Shown piece by piece: positions 60,118-64,000 of a DNA stretch of 64,000 nt. A model generated the notes under the pieces. That model did not search any database and was not told the DNA's origin. It saw nothing but the letters and a program-made list of their open reading frames with translations. Each line of letters opens with the position of its first letter. The first letter of the stretch is position 1. The position numbers and the translations under genes were made by a program. Source of the DNA: Gemmatimonadaceae bacterium (GTDB lineage Bacteria; Gemmatimonadota; Gemmatimonadetes; Gemmatimonadales; Gemmatimonadaceae); assembly GCA_011525845.1 (NCBI GenBank), contig WYBP01000017.1, positions 62,001 through 126,000 of the forward strand, read 5' to 3'.

Positions 60118-62052
60118 ATGGCAGACAAAGTGATCGGCATCGATCTGGGCACGACCAACTCGGTCGTTGCGGTGATGGAGGGCGGGGACCCCGTCGTCAT
60201 CCCCAACGCCGAGGGGGGGCGCACCACGCCTTCCGTGGTCGGCTTCAGCAAGGACGGCGAGCGCCTCGTGGGGCAGATCGCCAAGCGGCAGGCGGTGACC
60301 AACCCGACGAACACCGTCTTCTCCATCAAGCGCTTCATGGGCGGCAAGATGTCCGAGGTGCAGACCGAGACGGCGCGCGTGCCGTACAAGGTCGTGCGCG
60401 GGCAGAACGACCTCGCCGCCGTCGAGGTCCAGGGCAAGACCTACACGCCCCCCGAGATCTCGGCGATGATCCTCCAGAAGATGAAGCAGACGGCGGAGGA
60501 CTACCTCGGGCACGCGGTGACCAAGGCGGTCGTCACGGTGCCGGCCTACTTCAACGACTCGCAGCGCCAGGCCACCAAGGACGCCGGCAAGATCGCCGGC
60601 CTCGAGGTGCTGCGCATCGTGAACGAGCCGACGGCGGCCGCGCTCGCCTACGGCCTCGACAAGGACAAGAAGAAGGACGAGAAGGTCGCCGTCTTCGACC
60701 TGGGCGGCGGCACCTACGACATCTCGGTGCTCGAGCTCTACGAGGTGGACGGCACCCGCCAGTTCGAGGTGAAGTCCACGAACGGCGACACGCACTTGGG
60801 CGGCGACGACTTCGACCAGAAGGTGATCGACTGGCTCGTGGCCGAGTTCAAGAAGGACCAGGGGATCGACCTCTCCAAGGACCCGATGGCGCTCCAGCGC
60901 CTGAAGGAAGGGGCCGAGAAGGCGAAGATCGAGCTCTCCGGCACGATGACCACGGACATCAACCTCCCGTTCATCACCGCCGACCAGTCGGGGCCGAAGC
61001 ACCTCAACTACCAGCTCAGCCGCGCCAAGTTCGAGCAGCTGGTGGACGACCTCGTCCAGCGCACGATCCCGCCGATGCAGAAGGCGCTCAAGGACGCCGG
61101 GCTCGACCCGAGCACGGTGGACGAGGTGATCCTCGTCGGCGGCTCGACGCGCATCCCGAAGATCCAGGAGATCGTCAAGGACTTCTTCAAGAAGGAACCC
61201 CACAAGGGCGTGAACCCCGACGAGGTCGTCGCGGTCGGCGCCGCCATCCAGGGCGCCGTGCTCACCGGCGAGCAGAAGGACGTGCTCCTGCTCGACGTGA
61301 CCCCGCTCTCCCTCGGCATCGAGACGCTGGGCGGCGTGACCACCGTGCTGATCCCGCGGAACACGACGATCCCCACGAAGAAGTCGGAGACCTTCTCCAC
61401 CGCCGATGACAACCAGACGACGGTCGAGATCCACGTGCTGCAGGGGGAGCGCGAGCTCGCGCTGCACAACAAGACGATCGGCAAGTTCCAGCTGACGGGG
61501 ATCCCGCCCGCCCCGCGCGGCATGCCGCAGGTCGAGGTGACCTTCGACATCGACGCGAACGGCATCCTGCACGTGGCCGCGCGCGACAAGGCGACCGGCA
61601 AGGAGCAGAAGATCCGCATCGAGGCCTCGAGCGGGCTCTCCGACGCCGAAGTCGACCGCATGGTGAAGGACGCCGAGAAGAATGCGGCCGAGGACAAGCG
61701 GAAGCGCGAGGAGATCGACACGCGCAACCGGCTCGACACGCTCGCCTACCAGGTGGAGAAGGAGTCCAAGGAGTGGGCGGACAAGGTCCCGGCCGACGTG
61801 AAGACCCGCCTCGACGCGGCGGTGGAGCGCGCCCGCAAGGCGCACCGCGGCGAGGACATGACCGAGATCAAGAACGCGCTCGAGGAGCTGAACGCCGCCT
61901 TCCAGGCCGCGGGACAGGCCGTCTACGCCGCGCAGTCCGCGGCGCCGGCCGACGCGGCCGCGGACAACGGCACGGCGCCCGAGGGCGACGCCAAGAAGGA
62001 AGAGGTCGTCGAGGAAGCGGACTTCGAGATCGTCGACGACAAGAAGGCATAG
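60118..62052 (+). CDS. dnaK: Chaperone DnaK (Hsp70)
   Basis: A 644-residue Hsp70 with [51 protein letters not shown] and [13 protein letters not shown] in the ATPase domain. The substrate domain has [17 protein letters not shown], and the tail is acidic ([13 protein letters not shown]). It folds and protects proteins with DnaJ and GrpE, which are not adjacent here. No CIRCE element or clear heat-shock promoter was found in the 191-bp upstream region. The protease gene follows 115 bp downstream on the same strand. Confidence 0.98.
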   Translation: MADKVIGIDLGTTNSVVAVMEGGDPVVIPNAEGGRTTPSVVGFSKDGERLVGQIAKRQAVTNPTNTVFSIKRFMGGKMSEVQTETARVPYKVVRGQNDLAAVEVQGKTYTPPEISAMILQKMKQTAEDYLGHAVTKAVVTVPAYFNDSQRQATKDAGKIAGLEVLRIVNEPTAAALAYGLDKDKKKDEKVAVFDLGGGTYDISVLELYEVDGTRQFEVKSTNGDTHLGGDDFDQKVIDWLVAEFKKDQGIDLSKDPMALQRLKEGAEKAKIELSGTMTTDINLPFITADQSGPKHLNYQLSRAKFEQLVDDLVQRTIPPMQKALKDAGLDPSTVDEVILVGGSTRIPKIQEIVKDFFKKEPHKGVNPDEVVAVGAAIQGAVLTGEQKDVLLLDVTPLSLGIETLGGVTTVLIPRNTTIPTKKSETFSTADDNQTTVEIHVLQGERELALHNKTIGKFQLTGIPPAPRGMPQVEVTFDIDANGILHVAARDKATGKEQKIRIEASSGLSDAEVDRMVKDAEKNAAEDKRKREEIDTRNRLDTLAYQVEKESKEWADKVPADVKTRLDAAVERARKAHRGEDMTEIKNALEELNAAFQAAGQAVYAAQSAAPADAAADNGTAPEGDAKKEEVVEEADFEIVDDKKA

Positions 62053-62075
62053 CTTCAGGAGTGACGGGAAACCTT

Positions 62076-62110
62076 CGGCCGCCCGGATGGTACTGAATTC
62101 CGGGTGGCCG
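62076..62110 (+). other. Hairpin between dnaK and the HtrA gene
   Basis: Twelve base pairs, one of them a G-U wobble, can form between 62076-62087 and 62099-62110 around an 11-nt loop. There is no T run after it, so it is more likely an RNA processing or stability structure, or a weak attenuator, than a terminator. Confidence 0.45.
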
Positions 62111-62167
62111 TCGGCTCCCGCCGACCGCCGCAGACGGATGCACCGACTCGAACCAGATTCGGAGACC

Positions 62168-63718
62168 ATGCGCTTCTCACTCAGCAGGACCAGGATCGTC
62201 GTCTTCGCCGGGCTCGCCTTCGCGCTCGGCGTGCTCTTCGCCTCCTCGATGGACTGGACCAGCAGCGTCTTCGCGCAGCAGCAGACGGCGCCCAAGCCGC
62301 GCACGGAGGAAGTGAAGACCCTGGCGGACGCGAGCAACGCGTTCGTCTCCATCTCCGAGCACATCACGCCGGCCGTCGTCTCCGTGCAGGCGGAGCGCGA
62401 CGCGCGCGCGCGCACCACGCGCCCGCGCAGCCAGCAGCAGATCGTGCCCCCGGGCTTCGAGGAGTTCTTCCGGCAGTTCGAGGGGCCCCAGCAGCAGCCG
62501 CGCACCCAGCAGTCGTCGGGCTCGGGCTTCATCGTCTCGCGCGACGGCTACATCCTCACGAACAACCACGTCGTCGAGGACGCGGACCGCGTGCAGGTCG
62601 CGATGCAGGACCGCCGGGTCTACGACGCGAAGGTCGTCGGCCGCGACCCGACCACGGACGTCGCCGTCCTGAAGATCGAGGGGAAGAACTTCACCGCGGT
62701 CTCCTTCGGCGATGACGAGAGCCTCCGCATCGGCGAATGGGTGCTCGCGATCGGCAACCCGCTCGGCCTCGACTTCACCGTCACGGCCGGCATCGTGAGC
62801 GCCAAGGGGCGCGGCCTCCCGGGGCTCCAGCGCACCCAGTACGACATCTCCGACTTCATCCAGACCGACGCGGCCATCAATCCCGGCAATTCGGGGGGTC
62901 CGCTCGTGAACGCCCGCGGCGAGGTCGTCGGCATCAACTCCGCCATCGCCTCGCAGACCGGCTTCTACTCGGGATACGGCTTCGCCATCCCCATCTCGCT
63001 CGCCAAGCAGGTGATGGACGACCTGATCCAGCACGGCGAGGTGCGCCGCGCGGTGATCGGCGTCGGCATCAACGAGGTGACGCCGGAGGACGCGGCGGTC
63101 GCGGGGCTCAAGCAGATCGCCGGCGTGAAGGTCGGCAGCTACTCCGGCGACGACTCCCCGGCGCTCAAGGCGGGGATCGAGCCGGGGGACATCATCACCA
63201 AGGCCGACGGCAAGGCCGTGGACCGGGTGAGCGCGCTGCAGCGCGTGATCCGCGCCAAGAAGCCGGGCGACACCGTCGAGATCGAGGCGATGCGCTACGG
63301 CACCAGGAAGACCTTCCGCGTGAAGCTCACCTCGGCCCCGAAGGAGGGCGCGGTGGTGGCGGCCGCCGGCGAGCAGCCGCTGGAGTCGGCCTCTCCGACC
63401 AACTCGCGGCTCGGCATCAGCGTGGAGCCGCTCACCGCGGAGATCATCCAGGCCGCGCGCGTGCCCGACCAGTACCGGGGACTCCGGGTCGCCGAGATCG
63501 AGCCGGGGAGCCCCGCCGAGGGGCGGCTCCTGGTGAATGACGTGATCGTGCAGATCCTCCCCGAGAAGAAGAAGATCTCGAGCCACGCGGACCTCACGCG
63601 CGCGCTCGAGGCCGTGAAGCGCGGCGACTACGTGAGCCTCCTCGTCTACCGGCCGGTGCGCGGTGGGGGTGGCACGACGGCGGTGGTGAACCTGAAGACC
63701 GCTGACGACGCCCGCTGA
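62168..63718 (+). CDS. DegP/HtrA-type periplasmic serine protease
   Basis: A 516-residue protease with an N-terminal signal or anchor (RIVVFAGLAFALGVLFA, then SSVFAQQQ). The trypsin-like domain has His134 (TNNHVVEDA), Asp164 (TTDVAVLKI) and Ser242 (NPGNSGGPL). Two PDZ domains follow (about 290-385, KVGSYSGDDSPALKAGIEPGD; about 410-500, LRVAEIEPGSPAEGRLL). It degrades or refolds damaged envelope proteins. A Gln/Arg-rich stretch (about 90-112) corresponds to the LA loop region. The ATG at 62168 is the best start; GGAGA lies very close to it, so an upstream start at 62138 is not excluded. Confidence 0.95.
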   Translation: MRFSLSRTRIVVFAGLAFALGVLFASSMDWTSSVFAQQQTAPKPRTEEVKTLADASNAFVSISEHITPAVVSVQAERDARARTTRPRSQQQIVPPGFEEFFRQFEGPQQQPRTQQSSGSGFIVSRDGYILTNNHVVEDADRVQVAMQDRRVYDAKVVGRDPTTDVAVLKIEGKNFTAVSFGDDESLRIGEWVLAIGNPLGLDFTVTAGIVSAKGRGLPGLQRTQYDISDFIQTDAAINPGNSGGPLVNARGEVVGINSAIASQTGFYSGYGFAIPISLAKQVMDDLIQHGEVRRAVIGVGINEVTPEDAAVAGLKQIAGVKVGSYSGDDSPALKAGIEPGDIITKADGKAVDRVSALQRVIRAKKPGDTVEIEAMRYGTRKTFRVKLTSAPKEGAVVAAAGEQPLESASPTNSRLGISVEPLTAEIIQAARVPDQYRGLRVAEIEPGSPAEGRLLVNDVIVQILPEKKKISSHADLTRALEAVKRGDYVSLLVYRPVRGGGGTTAVVNLKTADDAR

Positions 63719-63741
63719 GCGGGGTACTCCTGCCGGTACGC

Positions 63742-63778
63742 AACGGGGCCCTCTCGCGGGGGCCCCGTTTCGTATTAT
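63742..63778 (+). terminator. Rho-independent terminator after the HtrA gene
   Basis: A perfect 10-bp GC-rich stem (63742-63751 with 63760-63769) is followed by a T-rich tail (TTTCGTATTATT). It separates the protease gene from tRNA-Leu. Confidence 0.85.
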
Positions 63779-63803
63779 TCATGCTTGAAGGCCCGCAGGA
63801 CAC

Positions 63804-63885
63804 GCGAAAGTGGCGGAACTGGCAGACGCGCAGGACTTAGGATCCTGTGCCGCAAGGCGTGTGGGTTCGAGTCCCACCTTTCGCA
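63804..63885 (+). tRNA. tRNA-Leu (anticodon TAG)
   Basis: An 82-nt class II tRNA. Acceptor GCGAAAG pairs with CTTTCGC followed by discriminator A. The anticodon loop CTTAGGA, the long variable arm (TGCCGCAAGGCGT) and the T arm GTGGGTTCGAGTCCCAC are intact. CCA is not encoded. Confidence 0.96.
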
Positions 63886-63896
63886 TCCGATCCCTC

Positions 63897-63973
63897 CCCT
63901 CGCGGGAACCGCGAGGGTCCTGCGCGGGACCGATGACACGTGCGGCCGGTCATCCGGCCCCGGCCCGCGGGCC
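63897..63973. other. Hairpin-rich end of the window after tRNA-Leu
   Basis: Three perfect inverted repeats follow the tRNA: a 9-bp stem at 63897-63905/63909-63917, a 6-bp stem at 63944-63949/63954-63959 and the self-complementary 12-mer at 63962-63973. The first may end the tRNA transcript, although no T run follows. No complete gene was recognised from 63886 to the window end. Confidence 0.5.
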
Positions 63974-64000
63974 GCGCCAGCCGAGCGCGATGGAGAGGAG

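Noticed and set aside
63950-64000. Possible 3' end of a minus-strand gene at the window edge
   Set aside because: Sixteen codons before a stop codon are too few to support a gene call.
1-64000. CRISPR arrays, insertion sequences, prophage or integrase genes
   Set aside because: No regularly spaced repeats with spacers, no transposase or recombinase motifs and no phage structural genes were seen.

Overview
The window is a high-GC (roughly 70%), densely packed bacterial chromosome segment. SusC/SusD-type outer-membrane proteins, lipobox lipoproteins, carboxypeptidase-regulatory-domain secreted proteins and Gram-negative envelope enzymes point to a Gemmatimonadota-like organism. That is a judgement from gene style; no 16S gene is present. 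Almost all of the window is coding. No insertion sequence, prophage, integrase or CRISPR array was seen.

Layout. 0-8.3 kb: housekeeping and envelope genes (flavin-binding protein, P1 peptidase, DNA polymerase III delta', MoaC, lytic transglycosylase, class A beta-lactamase-like enzyme, a PAS/GAF kinase with a NarL-type regulator). 8.4-17.2 kb: tRNA-Lys, a secreted hydrolase, a NagB/PIG-L fusion and a SusC-SusD-DUF4397 uptake unit ending at a strong hairpin terminator; an amino-sugar or glycan diet is the likely theme. 17.3-20 kb: a NhaD/ArsB-type transporter and a divergent secreted protein with a G10 tract between them. 20-25.9 kb: the conserved ffh-rpsP-rimM-trmD-rplS-rnhB block, split between rimM and trmD by a TetR regulator and a divergent, catalytically odd SDR protein. 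26.2-31.6 kb: ankyrin protein, Lon protease, a SET-domain protein and a DUF445 protein, the last three tightly coupled. 31.6-37.6 kb: a five-gene minus-strand chain (SpoU methyltransferase, prepilin peptidase, HExxH lipoprotein, trypsin-like protease, FHA protein) in which every junction overlaps, plus a divergent M48 protease.

37.6-59 kb is dominated by phosphorus. An operon runs from a double 5'-nucleotidase/cyclic phosphodiesterase through a small beta-grasp-like protein, adenosine deaminase and purine nucleoside phosphorylase, followed by a KefB-like antiporter. Divergent to it are uridine kinase and a PhoB/PhoR-like pair. Then come a TonB-dependent receptor, a lipoprotein, a secreted protein, an exopolyphosphatase and a metallophosphoesterase, which converge on a PhoU-like/PiT/polyphosphate kinase operon. 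Eleven-bp-spaced CCGT-type direct repeats lie in front of the receptor and after it, resembling Pho-box architecture; this is the most interesting regulatory signal in the window. 59-64 kb: rhomboid protease, DnaK, a DegP/HtrA protease, a terminator and tRNA-Leu.

Several genes (P1 peptidase/holB, the beta-lactamase-like gene, lon, possibly ffh) carry a TAnnnT box 6-10 nt before the start codon and no Shine-Dalgarno sequence, suggesting leaderless transcripts. Functional calls rest on motif recognition alone; no database search was run.
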